IMG/VR virus record: IMGVR_UViG_3300021068_000287
Span: 1-25,014 of that record
DNA length: 25,014 nt
From: a virus
Reading direction: 5' to 3' (one strand)
Shown here: piece after piece, positions 1-7,627 of the stretch
Position numbering within the stretch: the stretch's first letter is position 1
Layout of the letters: each line of letters begins with the position of its first letter
Notes under the pieces: generated by a model
The model's input: the letters and a program-made list of their open reading frames with translations, nothing else
Told to the model about the DNA's origin: nothing
Databases searched by the model: none
Program-made: the position numbers and the translations under genes

Positions 1-15
1 TAACATCTTCTAATT

Positions 16-276
16 TCATGACTTCTCCAAACATTCCATAATACTTTGCTTTATATCATCTACATCAACACAATCATAATAACGATCTAAACTATGCCAT
101 GTATTATACACTGGGTCAGCCGATTCTTCCCAACCACCTACATATACTTTTATCTTTACGCAATTATGTTTCGGCGAATATTCAAAGAATACATGATTCT
201 GGAAATAACTCTGATGACTAAGATCATAACAAAATTGTGCCAACTCTGCTATTTTCTGATGTCCATTCATTTTCAT
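16..276 (-). CDS. hypothetical protein, 86 aa
   Basis: I do not recognise this protein. It is a small soluble product with many aromatic residues (Tyr, Trp, Phe) and no membrane segment or catalytic motif that I can see. A GTG codon at 285 could extend it by three residues, but the ATG at 276 is preferred because an AGGTGG ribosome binding site lies five bases upstream. It is the last gene of the window in transcription order and has its own exact-consensus sigma70 promoter 33 bases upstream of the start. That layout matches the early accessory genes at 11.4-18 kb, so I infer an early gene of unknown role. Coding potential looks good; function is unknown. Confidence 0.7.
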   Translation of the reverse strand: MKMNGHQKIAELAQFCYDLSHQSYFQNHVFFEYSPKHNCVKIKVYVGGWEESADPVYNTWHSLDRYYDCVDVDDIKQSIMECLEKS

Positions 277-308
277 AACAACCACCTATTTCATTAACTT
301 ATGCGACT

Positions 309-337
309 ATTATATCAAACTCTATACTGATTGTCAA
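309..337 (-). promoter_or_regulatory. consensus sigma70 early promoter
   Basis: The minus strand reads TTGACA (337-332), a 17-bp spacer, then TATAAT (314-309). The -10 box is preceded by TGA, giving an extended -10 (TGnTATAAT). It drives the 86-residue gene that starts at 276. Confidence 0.85.
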
Positions 338-365
338 CACTTTTTTATTAACATTTAGTAATATA

Positions 366-433
366 CCTCTGGTACCCCGATTAATAGGAATACCATCAAC
401 TTCTAAAACCAGACACCAGAGGGGTGCTCTTAG
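366..433 (-). repeat. dispersed CACCAGAGG inverted-repeat element, copy 1
   Basis: CCTCTGGT (366-373) is complementary to ACCAGAGG (415-422), with about 41 bases between. It carries the AATAGGAATACC-like middle shared with the other copies and lies between the helicase stop codon (438) and the next promoter. It belongs to the same family as the elements at 11718, 12629-12891, 14925-15191 and 17394. Confidence 0.75.
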
Positions 434-437
434 ATAT

Positions 438-1769
438 TTACTCAACAAACACCAAATGATTTAACGCTCTTGTACAAGCAACATAATATAGATTATCTTC
501 CTGCATCTTTTCCCACTCAGACTTAGCCTTTTCCTTATAATCATTACATTGTGATGGCTTAATAAAATATACAATCTCGCTTTCTAAACCTTTTGCACCA
601 TGAATAGTCATTAACTTACGTTTACTTGAACTATTAGAATGTAATATTAAACTATTAAGAAAAGATGGTATATCCTTAACGGTATCAATAATATACAATA
701 ACCCATCATACTTATTCTCAATACTCGTTGTACTCCAACCATTAGTTCTGGCTTTATTTAATGCCATATCATATTCTCTAACAGTACTCTTACGTATATC
801 ATCTATTGATTTACCCTTTTTACATACTTTATCTAAATCAGTCTTTAATTGTGTTATGAACTTAGTACCTATTGAAAAATGGTCATCATTCTTAATAAAT
901 TTATATGCCAACTTAAACAAATTATTATTAGTCCGACTTAATATAAAACATTCATCTTCATAATCAGCAACTACAGGCTTTATCTTAGTACTAGTTCCAC
1001 CATTTTTATCACTATACATATTTGGTACAATATGCTTAATTTCATCTATAACCTCATTAGGACATCTGAAACTCTGTGTCATATCATATTCAACTGGCTT
1101 ATATTTCTTAATAATATTCTGTATAGCATAAGGATCAGAACCTCTAAAACCATATATAGACTGATTAGCATCACCTACAAATACTATTCTTTTAGTAGGA
1201 ATACAATCCAAAAATGCTAACTGCTGTGGATTTAAATCTTGACATTCATCTACTAATACAACATCAAACTCTTTAGTTTTCCAATCATTATCAATAGGAT
1301 ACTGTAACATATCCTCACCACTAATCTGTGATGTATTATTCTTACCCTTTTCTAATACTTGTTTAGCTGAATCTATCCTACTTCTATCAATATGAAAATG
1401 GTCACACGTACTTTGCCACGACTTAGTAGTATTATTTCCAGCCATAGATATATGCTTATTTACTAAATCAACTGTAGTCTTATTACCATAATCATTATAC
1501 TTATAAAAATTTACTTTACTATTAGGATAATGCTTCTTTACTAAACTTAAACCTAATGAATTAAAAGTCTTACATTGCCAACCCGATGGTAACTTACCAA
1601 CTATTTCATTAATTATAGATTTATTAAATGCTAAATAAATACCATTATTAAACTTTTCAGCCAATAACATTAATGTTGCTGTTTTACCACTACCAGCATA
1701 TGCATTAACTAATATTGTCTTACTATTACTTGTAACTATAGCTTTCTGCTGTTCTGTTAATTCTAACAT
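438..1769 (-). CDS. SF1 DNA helicase, Dda/UvrD-like
   Basis: This 443-residue protein is a superfamily 1 helicase. The motifs appear in order: Walker A NAYAGSGKT (residues 22-30, Lys29), Walker B VDECQD (173-178), motif III GDANQSIYGFRGS (about 199-211), motif V TIHGAKGLE (near 390) and motif VI YYVACTRA (near 430). The length is close to T4 Dda (439 residues), and the protein is too short for full UvrD/Rep, so a Dda-like role is likely: 5'-3' unwinding, replication initiation and displacement of proteins from phage DNA. An AAGAGAG ribosome binding site precedes the ATG. An extended -10 promoter overlaps the end of the upstream gene. Helicase identity is firm; the Dda assignment rests on length and phage context. 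Confidence 0.92.
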   Translation of the reverse strand: MLELTEQQKAIVTSNSKTILVNAYAGSGKTATLMLLAEKFNNGIYLAFNKSIINEIVGKLPSGWQCKTFNSLGLSLVKKHYPNSKVNFYKYNDYGNKTTVDLVNKHISMAGNNTTKSWQSTCDHFHIDRSRIDSAKQVLEKGKNNTSQISGEDMLQYPIDNDWKTKEFDVVLVDECQDLNPQQLAFLDCIPTKRIVFVGDANQSIYGFRGSDPYAIQNIIKKYKPVEYDMTQSFRCPNEVIDEIKHIVPNMYSDKNGGTSTKIKPVVADYEDECFILSRTNNNLFKLAYKFIKNDDHFSIGTKFITQLKTDLDKVCKKGKSIDDIRKSTVREYDMALNKARTNGWSTTSIENKYDGLLYIIDTVKDIPSFLNSLILHSNSSSKRKLMTIHGAKGLESEIVYFIKPSQCNDYKEKAKSEWEKMQEDNLYYVACTRALNHLVFVE

Positions 1770-1801
1770 TATATACTCTCTTATTTATATCTTGAATGAC
1801 T

Positions 1802-1830
1802 ATTATATCACAATAAACCGCAATTCTGAA
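1802..1830 (-). promoter_or_regulatory. extended -10 promoter of GTTC class
   Basis: The minus strand has TTCAGA (1830-1825), a 17-bp spacer and TATAAT (1807-1802) preceded by TGA. It overlaps the last codons of the upstream 165-residue gene and drives the helicase gene. The -35 region reads TTGTTCAGA, like the GTGTTC boxes in front of other replication genes. Confidence 0.6.
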
Positions 1831-2305
1831 CAAATTCTTGCTTATATCGTTCTATATTATTATATATTTCATTATCTGGATAGGTATTCTTTGTAAAATT
1901 ACCACCCATCTGATAATTCAAAAACATCTCAGAACGACATACATTTAACTCAAACTGCCATATAAACTCAGCCATTAATGCTGTTCCCCATTTATCATAA
2001 TAACCTAATATATATCTATCCTCAATTGAATCTTCTGATGCCTCCTTAAGTATACTTGAAGACGTATTATACGACCGCCACTTATGCTCAGATAATGGCT
2101 TTTTAGGTCCTCTCTTAAATGAACTAGGTGGTCTATTAATACGTGCCCAAAACTTCTTAGCACCAACATACTTATGCCCATCCTTTAAATGAACTACATA
2201 TACAAAAGCAACATAATCATTAGGGTCAAAATCACCACATATCGAAGTGTTCCAATGACCATACTCTAAAAGCTCTTTTGGATTTTTCTGTTTTCGCTTT
2301 GCCAT
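1808..2305 (-). CDS. putative GIY-YIG-like nuclease
   Basis: This 165-residue protein has the layout of short phage GIY-YIG proteins. A VYVVHL strand (about residue 35) is followed by KYVGAKKFW (about 45-53) in place of the GIY and YIG pair. Next come WRSYNTSSS (near 76-84), the glutamate of MAEFIWQFE (near 111) that would bind metal, and a late Asn motif NYQMGGNF. Such proteins are often freestanding homing endonucleases. It sits alone between a strong terminator (2345-2369) and the helicase, with a TATAAATA late-promoter-like box 26 bases upstream, which fits an independently expressed, possibly inserted gene. The YVG replaces the usual YIG and I see no DNA-binding tail, so activity and homing behaviour are uncertain. 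Confidence 0.6.
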   Translation of the reverse strand: MAKRKQKNPKELLEYGHWNTSICGDFDPNDYVAFVYVVHLKDGHKYVGAKKFWARINRPPSSFKRGPKKPLSEHKWRSYNTSSSILKEASEDSIEDRYILGYYDKWGTALMAEFIWQFELNVCRSEMFLNYQMGGNFTKNTYPDNEIYNNIERYKQEFVQNCGLL

Positions 2306-2330
2306 TTACAAATACTCTATTAAATAAAAA

Positions 2331-2338
2331 TATTTATA
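2331..2338 (-). promoter_or_regulatory. possible T4-type late promoter
   Basis: An exact TATAAATA on the minus strand lies 26 bases upstream of the 165-residue gene and just downstream of a terminator. The phage encodes a gp55 homologue, the sigma factor that reads this box in T4. AT-rich sequence produces such matches by chance, so confidence is modest. Confidence 0.4.
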
Positions 2339-2344
2339 AACATA

Positions 2345-2369
2345 TAAAAAAACCACCCGAAGGTGGTTT
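2345..2369 (-). terminator. intrinsic terminator
   Basis: The minus strand reads AAACCACC, a TTCG tetraloop, GGTGGTTT, and then more T residues. The stem is perfect with a stable UUCG-type loop. It follows the C5-methyltransferase-like gene directly (stop at 2376). Confidence 0.9.
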
Positions 2370-2375
2370 TATAAT

Positions 2376-3638
2376 TTAATTAACAAAATACGTAGTTATA
2401 TCAACACTATCATTTGGCAAAATACCAACATCAACTGTATTCTTATGATTATTCTGCTTAACTAAGTCTGACTCAGAAAATGCCAACTCGCCTTTTACAA
2501 ACTTTACAGCTTGTCTTACCATATCTGCTGCAGTACATACTGGAACATTCTGAGCAATCATGTTAACATTACGAAGTCCACCAATTAACTCAAAATCATC
2601 AGGAAATGCCATCATATGTAATGCTTCACGAACTGTTAATGAACGATCTTCTGTAGGATGAATAGTATCATTTAAATTTCGACCAATAACAGCATTCATA
2701 TACTCATTAAATACATGAGTACTACCATCCCAAATTCCCTTATCAATCGACTGCTTATACTCAGCATGACGAGCTTGTCTTAAACCCTTCTCATCACCTG
2801 TTTCCTCGAACCACTTAATAGCATCCTGTAACAAACCCTTTCGATTAACATAATTATAAGAAGTCTTAAAATTCTCATCATGCAATGCTTTACGAGTATC
2901 AGCACCCTCACCTAAAAGATGTGTAATAAAACGATAATATGGCTCTTTATTTCCAACATTTTCATTTATAACTAACTCTTGCTGAAGTGCATTATCTGGA
3001 ATATCTGATAAATACTCCTTAAATTCCTTAAACTCTTTATCATGCCACTCGAGAATAGGTGCTGTAGGACTACGCCAAAAACAAGCAAATGTACGGTCAC
3101 GAGCTTGAGGAACACCATGATACATTGTAGAAGTCTTATATAATGATAAAGAATAATTGTTCTCTTTTGCCATCTCATACATTCGCTCCGCAACTAATGT
3201 ACCCTTTTTGGTATACAATGCTGGAGCATTCTCAATCATAATAACATCGGCTTCAAAAATCTTCATACCATCTTCTGCAACTTTATACATCCAATCATTC
3301 TTAGGCGATGTTGCACCCTTAGCATCAGCTGACTTACTAGTATTTAATTGCGATAACGCAGCACATGGCGGCGTACCTACGATAATATTAATCTTACGCT
3401 TTAATGTATCTGCATTCTCTTCAGTGATCTCAGTATATGGAATATCCTCCCGACCCCTAGTATTATGCTGAAAATTTACATACTGTGAATCATTTCCAGA
3501 AAAACCATCATAAGAAAAAATCTCTACAGGAGGCTTACCTATAGCTAACTCAGCTCCTAATGGAAAACCACCAATTAATGGCACAATAGGTGCCCATGTA
3601 ATTCCATCATTACTACTTGTTGTTGTATTATTATTCAT
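2376..3638 (-). CDS. DNA (cytosine-5) methyltransferase-like protein
   Basis: This 420-residue protein carries the catalytic motifs of C5-cytosine methyltransferases. Motif IV is GTPPCAALS with the nucleophile Cys92, motif VI is IENAP with Glu136, motif VIII is GVPQARDR with Arg180 and Arg182, and a C-terminal LTVREALHMMAFPDDF resembles motifs IX-X. The N-terminal SAM-binding motif I is unusual: GGFPLG near residues 23-28 replaces the common F-x-G-x-GG. The segment between motifs VIII and IX is long and would hold target recognition. The gene is monocistronic, ends in a strong terminator, and lies downstream of gp42, where T4 carries its DNA modification genes. Because cytosine C5 should already be hydroxymethylated in this phage, the substrate may be unmodified DNA or something other than plain cytosine. 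The family is secure; the reaction is open. Confidence 0.88.
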   Translation of the reverse strand: MNNNTTTSSNDGITWAPIVPLIGGFPLGAELAIGKPPVEIFSYDGFSGNDSQYVNFQHNTRGREDIPYTEITEENADTLKRKINIIVGTPPCAALSQLNTSKSADAKGATSPKNDWMYKVAEDGMKIFEADVIMIENAPALYTKKGTLVAERMYEMAKENNYSLSLYKTSTMYHGVPQARDRTFACFWRSPTAPILEWHDKEFKEFKEYLSDIPDNALQQELVINENVGNKEPYYRFITHLLGEGADTRKALHDENFKTSYNYVNRKGLLQDAIKWFEETGDEKGLRQARHAEYKQSIDKGIWDGSTHVFNEYMNAVIGRNLNDTIHPTEDRSLTVREALHMMAFPDDFELIGGLRNVNMIAQNVPVCTAADMVRQAVKFVKGELAFSESDLVKQNNHKNTVDVGILPNDSVDITTYFVN

Positions 3639-3761
3639 ATTATTACCTATTTAAAAATTTCAGTGCTATTCATTTTAAACACTATGTTAATATATTAACT
3701 ACCTGCTAATGTTATTATATATGATAGTAAAAATATAACATAAAATAAATAGCACCACCTA

Positions 3762-4124
3762 TTATCTATCCATCCACTTATAAAAATCTTCTATATTCAT
3801 CGCTTTATCATCAACATAATAAGTCGATGAATATGGCTTACCCCATCGCAACTCATCAAATGGAACATTATATCGCTCTAACCAATCAACTGTAATATCT
3901 CCAACATCTGCAATAATTAAATCTATATCACCATTATGTGTTAACATACGACGAGCGGTACTAATAATAATACTATAACCCTTTTCAGACAATAATCTCA
4001 TTGACTCAATTACTTTTAAGTTAGGCTTTGCTTTAGCATATTTGTTAACAGCATCTTTATACTCGTGATTAGGATAACATATTGTATCGTCTAAATCAAA
4101 CACTATACTTTTTATTTGTGACAT
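3762..4124 (-). CDS. HAD-superfamily phosphatase
   Basis: This 120-residue protein has the HAD fold signature. Motif I is VFDLDDT, with nucleophile Asp10 and acid Asp12. Motif II is IISTARR, with the threonine near residue 56. A terminal YYVDDKAMN supplies the motif IV aspartates. No large cap domain is present, as in small HAD phosphatases found beside sugar-nucleotide genes. The start overlaps the end of the nucleotidyltransferase-kinase gene by 29 bases, so the two are translationally linked and probably act in one pathway, plausibly removing a phosphate from a sugar or alcohol intermediate. The ribosome binding site lies within the upstream gene. The substrate cannot be read from the sequence. 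Confidence 0.85.
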   Translation of the reverse strand: MSQIKSIVFDLDDTICYPNHEYKDAVNKYAKAKPNLKVIESMRLLSEKGYSIIISTARRMLTHNGDIDLIIADVGDITVDWLERYNVPFDELRWGKPYSSTYYVDDKAMNIEDFYKWMDR

Positions 4125-5637
4125 ATTCTATAACCTTATTCCGTAGTCGTTCTTGTCTTAACGCATCGTCATAATGCAATGGTATACACGTAGCTAATAA
4201 CAAAATACCTGCATCTGTAATTAACTCAACATCTAAATCATTATCCTTTAAACAATTAATAAAAATATCTTGTACAGTTTCATTATGTGGAACATTTGAA
4301 ACTAAAGCATTATAACCATGTATTAAATCATGACTTAACTTAGCAAAATCATAAATATCACAACCATGATTACCAGAATATGAACCATATTTACCACGAG
4401 GGTCAATTAATACCATTTTATCTATATACGGGTTATATAATACATTGCCAAAATGCATATCACCATGTAAACCATCTATTGGCTTAGTTGACAAATGCAC
4501 CTTAATAGCTAACTCATTTAACCATTCATTAATCTCTTCAGGTAAACCAGCTACAAACAATCGTTCATATGTTTTACTTATCCACATACTATGAGAACAC
4601 GCATCAAAACTCTTTATAAATTCAATATCTTCACATGGACTATTAAAATACTTTAACTTAATTTTAAGCAACTTATCTATAATATATTCCCATGTACTAT
4701 CTGATAAATGGTCATATAACATCATATCAGACAATAACGTACCAGCAACATACGACATTGATAAAGAATATTCACTATTATATATTTGTGGTACAAACAT
4801 TTTCTGAGTATCTGATAAAGAACTATACCATGACTTTTCATTAGCAATAGTTTCAATACCATGCTCATCATGATAATCAGGCGTCTTAATTATAATACCT
4901 AAATCATTATCATACTTAATATTATTAAATGCTCTAGACTTTAACTTTAACAACTCAGCACAAGTCTTATAATATGTTCTTAAATCACCAATATCATACC
5001 AAGCATTAGTCTTAATGTTTTTATATTCTGTTTCAGTTTTATATGAATATACCTTTAATGCACTTGATATTTCTACTATATTATTCTCTGGCATATAAGT
5101 TGTTTCAAAAGCGTATTTTGCAGAATTAAAACTACTAAATGAATATAAACCAACTAACGCACTAGCATCTTCAACTTTAAATGCTGGCTTATTATAAAAA
5201 TCATTACCATCCCACATACACCAAGCAGATTGTTCAGTAACTTCTTTTGTTAACAAAAAATCTGTACCTAATGGCAAATCATCTTCTAAAATAATTGCAT
5301 CACCTAACCATACTACAACTGAATCATTCTCACTTTCAGGTAATACTTTGAAACCTTGTGCAATTGCATCAAGTGGTCCATTTAATGATTTTTGCTTAAC
5401 ACATTTAATATTTGGATGTTTAACTGCACAATACTCTCGTATATCATCAAACTTTCCATCAACTATAACAATTTCACCTAACTCGTATTTTTTATTATGA
5501 CATATACTTTTAATTGACTCAACAATATAATCTAAACATGGTTTACCATTTACTCTCACCATAATCTTAGATGTATTAGAAGATAATGGTCTTAATCGTG
5601 TCGCTGCTCCTGCAGCAGGTATAACAAAATGTATCAT
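4096..5637 (-). CDS. nucleotidyltransferase-kinase fusion protein
   Basis: This 513-residue protein joins two enzymes. Residues 1 to about 230 form a sugar-1-phosphate or LicC-type nucleotidyltransferase: PAAGAATRLRP (7-17) is the nucleotide-binding loop, followed by Lys24 and a VWLGDAI metal-site strand near 110. The C-terminal part, about 270-513, is an aminoglycoside/choline-kinase-like fold with the catalytic loop HGDMHFGN (391-398) and the metal-binding IDPRG (411-415). Such pairs can phosphorylate a small alcohol or sugar and activate it as an NDP or CDP derivative. It overlaps a HAD phosphatase gene and follows gp42, so I infer a route to an activated group, perhaps for hydroxymethylcytosine or for a surface glycan. 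The fold calls are good; the substrate is unknown. A GTTC-class promoter lies directly upstream. Confidence 0.85.
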   Translation of the reverse strand: MIHFVIPAAGAATRLRPLSSNTSKIMVRVNGKPCLDYIVESIKSICHNKKYELGEIVIVDGKFDDIREYCAVKHPNIKCVKQKSLNGPLDAIAQGFKVLPESENDSVVVWLGDAIILEDDLPLGTDFLLTKEVTEQSAWCMWDGNDFYNKPAFKVEDASALVGLYSFSSFNSAKYAFETTYMPENNIVEISSALKVYSYKTETEYKNIKTNAWYDIGDLRTYYKTCAELLKLKSRAFNNIKYDNDLGIIIKTPDYHDEHGIETIANEKSWYSSLSDTQKMFVPQIYNSEYSLSMSYVAGTLLSDMMLYDHLSDSTWEYIIDKLLKIKLKYFNSPCEDIEFIKSFDACSHSMWISKTYERLFVAGLPEEINEWLNELAIKVHLSTKPIDGLHGDMHFGNVLYNPYIDKMVLIDPRGKYGSYSGNHGCDIYDFAKLSHDLIHGYNALVSNVPHNETVQDIFINCLKDNDLDVELITDAGILLLATCIPLHYDDALRQERLRNKVIEYVTNKKYSV

Positions 5638-5670
5638 AAATTCCCTTCCTATTTAAATATCAATATGGCT

Positions 5671-5699
5671 ATTATACCATATTGATATTCATTATTGAA
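5671..5699 (-). promoter_or_regulatory. GTTC-class promoter
   Basis: On the minus strand AAAGTG is followed by TTCAAT (5699-5694), a 17-bp spacer and TATAAT (5676-5671) with a TG extended -10. It drives the nucleotidyltransferase-kinase and HAD pair. The -35 box departs from TTGACA in the same way as those in front of gp43 and gp45. Confidence 0.65.
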
Positions 5700-5704
5700 C
5701 ACTT

Positions 5705-6466
5705 TTAATTATTATACTTATTATCATAATCAGCTTTACTAATAAAAGTTTCGCCAGTCTTGATATAATGATCAACTAAATAAAAATTCTTTTCATAAAT
5801 ATGAAGATTCTGTGCTTGCCAATAAATCTTACCTGGTTTAAGCGGAAACAAATCTCTAATATAAACTAAATAATTGTTACAATGACCAGTTAACTTTTCA
5901 AGTACGTGTTTTTGCCATGCCAAATCATTACGATAACCTGCCCATATATCATTACTTCTCATCTGTACTACAGCGTGTAACTCACCACCACGAGCATAAT
6001 ATGTAACAGCATTAGTACAAATAAAATCTGACTTACCATCCTTATTATAATCATCCCAAATAGAAGGTCGTGTATATACCATTGTTGCTCGACGTGTATC
6101 ATGATGACCATGGGTTAACTCTTCAAGCACATTTTCAAATTGATTATTAAACTCTTTACTATAAATCAAATTACCATAATTTGAATTAACATCACCATTA
6201 TCATCAGCAGTACTTACCCATGATGCCGGCGGTTCACGTTCTTCACCATAAATATCTTTAATATTAGTACTTTGACTGTTATACCACTCTATCTCTTTTT
6301 CAATATATTCTTCATTCAACTTACCAAAAATACAATCCTCATCAGCAATAAATGATGCACCTAATAACTCAATTGTTAAGTCTCCATTTTTATCATCACT
6401 AAACTCACGCTTCTTAAACTTATCTGCAATATAATCTCTAATATCCTGTACTTTCATTACGTCCAT
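5705..6466 (-). CDS. 42: dCMP hydroxymethylase (T4 gp42 homologue)
   Basis: This 253-residue protein resembles T4 gp42 (246 residues) almost end to end. Shared stretches include ELLGASFIADE, YTRPSIWDDYNKDG, SDFICTNAV, MRSND and FYLVDHYIKTGETFISK. It converts dCMP to 5-hydroxymethyl-dCMP with methylene-tetrahydrofolate, as part of the phage nucleotide synthesis complex. The catalytic cysteine is Cys150 (T4 Cys148). Asp181 in YRND corresponds to T4 Asp179, the residue that selects dCMP over the dUMP used by thymidylate synthases, so this is a hydroxymethylase rather than a thymidylate synthase. The start overlaps the previous stop as TAATG, with a GAGGAG ribosome binding site; a second ATG follows at codon 4. 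It is the third gene of an operon with two nucleotide pyrophosphohydrolases. Confidence 0.96.
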   Translation of the reverse strand: MDVMKVQDIRDYIADKFKKREFSDDKNGDLTIELLGASFIADEDCIFGKLNEEYIEKEIEWYNSQSTNIKDIYGEEREPPASWVSTADDNGDVNSNYGNLIYSKEFNNQFENVLEELTHGHHDTRRATMVYTRPSIWDDYNKDGKSDFICTNAVTYYARGGELHAVVQMRSNDIWAGYRNDLAWQKHVLEKLTGHCNNYLVYIRDLFPLKPGKIYWQAQNLHIYEKNFYLVDHYIKTGETFISKADYDNKYNN

Positions 6467-6783
6467 TACTCGTTCTCCTCACTTATATAACGATCATCCA
6501 TATTTCTTGCTTTATTATACTGTTCCATTAATATAATCAATTGTGTAGCAGCATGATGCAAATGTGGAAAACCCGATTCTTGATCTAAATCCTCTCCATC
6601 CCAAAATGATAACAAATGACGCTGTAATGATGAATATGTTCTGCTCCACTCAGTACTATCTAAATCATCTCGCCAATTATTAGCACCATACTTCTCTGCT
6701 CCAAAACCTAATACCATTGCAATTTCTTTAATTGCATCAACCGGAACTAAATGAATTGGCGCTTTACCTTCATCATACTTCAT
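6466..6783 (-). CDS. dATP/dGTP diphosphohydrolase-like protein
   Basis: This 105-residue protein matches the N-terminal domain family of phage dATP/dGTP diphosphohydrolases (DUF5664-like). The signatures are KYDEGKAPIHLVP (residues 2-14), FGAEKYGANNW (27-37), a conserved RHL (55-57), DQESGFPHLHHA (67-78) and a terminal helix LIILMEQY. The His and acidic residues would form the metal site of an all-alpha pyrophosphohydrolase. It lies three bases after the MazG-like gene and overlaps gp42 by one base, so all three share one transcript. A role in shaping the dNTP pool alongside hydroxymethylcytosine synthesis is likely. Family membership is clear; which dNTP it hydrolyses is inferred from the family name. 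Confidence 0.82.
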   Translation of the reverse strand: MKYDEGKAPIHLVPVDAIKEIAMVLGFGAEKYGANNWRDDLDSTEWSRTYSSLQRHLLSFWDGEDLDQESGFPHLHHAATQLIILMEQYNKARNMDDRYISEENE

Positions 6784-6786
6784 ATA

Positions 6787-7203
6787 TTATTCTACCAACT
6801 TGAGAACATCTTCAACTGTACCTAAATTATCCTTATGACATGGTGCAGTCCAACCTTTTGGCTTAATCAAGTCAGGCAACCCTAATGAATTAGGTCGAGT
6901 CGCTTTTGTACCAACTTCTTTACTCATATTTGCAGCATCAACTCGGTCCCACGCCAACTCAGCATCTACACCAAAAATATCCAATGTACCTAATGCAATA
7001 ACTACCAAATCAATCAATGCATCTACTAACTCATCAGCATCCTTTTCAGCCAATGCCTCATGTGCTTCAGTAAACTCTTCAGTCAACATACCAAAACGAA
7101 ACTTCATTAACTCACCTAATTTCTCAGGATTAGCTTTTACCCACTCATGAACTTGATACTTATCATGCATTGCTTTAATATCTGCGAACATCTCTTTACT
7201 CAT
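6787..7203 (-). CDS. MazG-like nucleotide pyrophosphohydrolase
   Basis: This 138-residue all-alpha NTP pyrophosphatase has the metal-binding helices of the MazG/dUTPase superfamily: TEEFTEAHEA (41-50, Glu42, Glu43, Glu46) and ADELVDALIDLVV (56-68, Glu58, Asp61, Asp65). The C-terminal tail with TRPNSLGLPDLIKPKGW resembles phage phosphoribosyl-ATP pyrophosphohydrolase-like proteins. It is first in the operon with the DUF5664-like gene and gp42. T4 makes hydroxymethylcytosine DNA only because gp56 destroys dCTP and dUTP. No gp56 homologue is visible here, so this protein could supply dCTPase activity, which is inference. The ribosome binding site AGGAAGG is strong. Confidence 0.85.
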   Translation of the reverse strand: MSKEMFADIKAMHDKYQVHEWVKANPEKLGELMKFRFGMLTEEFTEAHEALAEKDADELVDALIDLVVIALGTLDIFGVDAELAWDRVDAANMSKEVGTKATRPNSLGLPDLIKPKGWTAPCHKDNLGTVEDVLKLVE

Positions 7204-7234
7204 TTTATACCTTCCTATCCATTTCTAAAATTAT

Positions 7235-7262
7235 ATTATATAACACTTTTTACTATAGTGAA
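7235..7262 (-). promoter_or_regulatory. GTTC-class promoter
   Basis: The minus strand shows AAAGTG, TTCACT (7262-7257), a 16-bp spacer and TATAAT (7240-7235). It lies 32 bases upstream of the MazG-like gene and would transcribe the three-gene nucleotide operon ending with gp42. Confidence 0.55.
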
Positions 7263-7266
7263 CACT

Positions 7267-7563
7267 TTATGCATTTAAAGTGAACGAAATAGCTAAACGA
7301 TCACGTATTGTATTATAACTCATACAACACTCAACTGATTCACCTTCACCTATCTGAATAACTTTATCAAAGTCCTGATAAGACTCACATACAAAGTTAC
7401 GATTTAACCCATACTTCTGATAATACTCATTACACTTATCTCTTGATACATTACGTACCCTAATACTAATATACTTATCATTCTTATTAATAACAGAAAA
7501 ACCACCCAAACTACGTAACTCTGTTATCATTGGCTCAACAAACTTAATCTCTGAATATTTCAT
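7267..7563 (-). CDS. hypothetical protein, 98 aa
   Basis: I do not recognise this product. It is a mixed alpha/beta, fairly basic small protein with no membrane segment and no motif I can name. An AAAGGAA ribosome binding site lies at good distance from the ATG, and a GTTC-class promoter sits 28 bases further up, so it is expressed separately from the nuclease gene before it. The stop codon comes just before the promoter of the nucleotide operon. The context of replication and nucleotide genes suggests a middle-type accessory function, which is only inference. Confidence 0.7.
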   Translation of the reverse strand: MKYSEIKFVEPMITELRSLGGFSVINKNDKYISIRVRNVSRDKCNEYYQKYGLNRNFVCESYQDFDKVIQIGEGESVECCMSYNTIRDRLAISFTLNA

Positions 7564-7590
7564 ACCGTTCCTTTTGTGATTTATGTGTAT

Positions 7591-7619
7591 ATTATATCAA
7601 ATTCTATAACAAAGTTGAA
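7591..7619 (-). promoter_or_regulatory. GTTC-class promoter
   Basis: The minus strand reads AAAAGTG, TTCAAC (7619-7614), a 17-bp spacer and TATAAT (7596-7591) with TGA in front. It sits directly upstream of the 98-residue gene and abuts the end of the nuclease gene. Confidence 0.6.
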
Positions 7620-7627
7620 CACTTTTT

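Noticed and set aside
1782-1789. Late promoter TATAAATA upstream of the helicase
   Set aside because: It lies only 12 bases before the ATG, so transcription would start at or within the ribosome binding site; a better extended -10 promoter lies just upstream.
5705-6466. Thymidylate synthase
   Set aside because: The fold is shared, but Asp181 replaces the dUMP-selecting Asn and similarity to T4 gp42 runs over the whole length.
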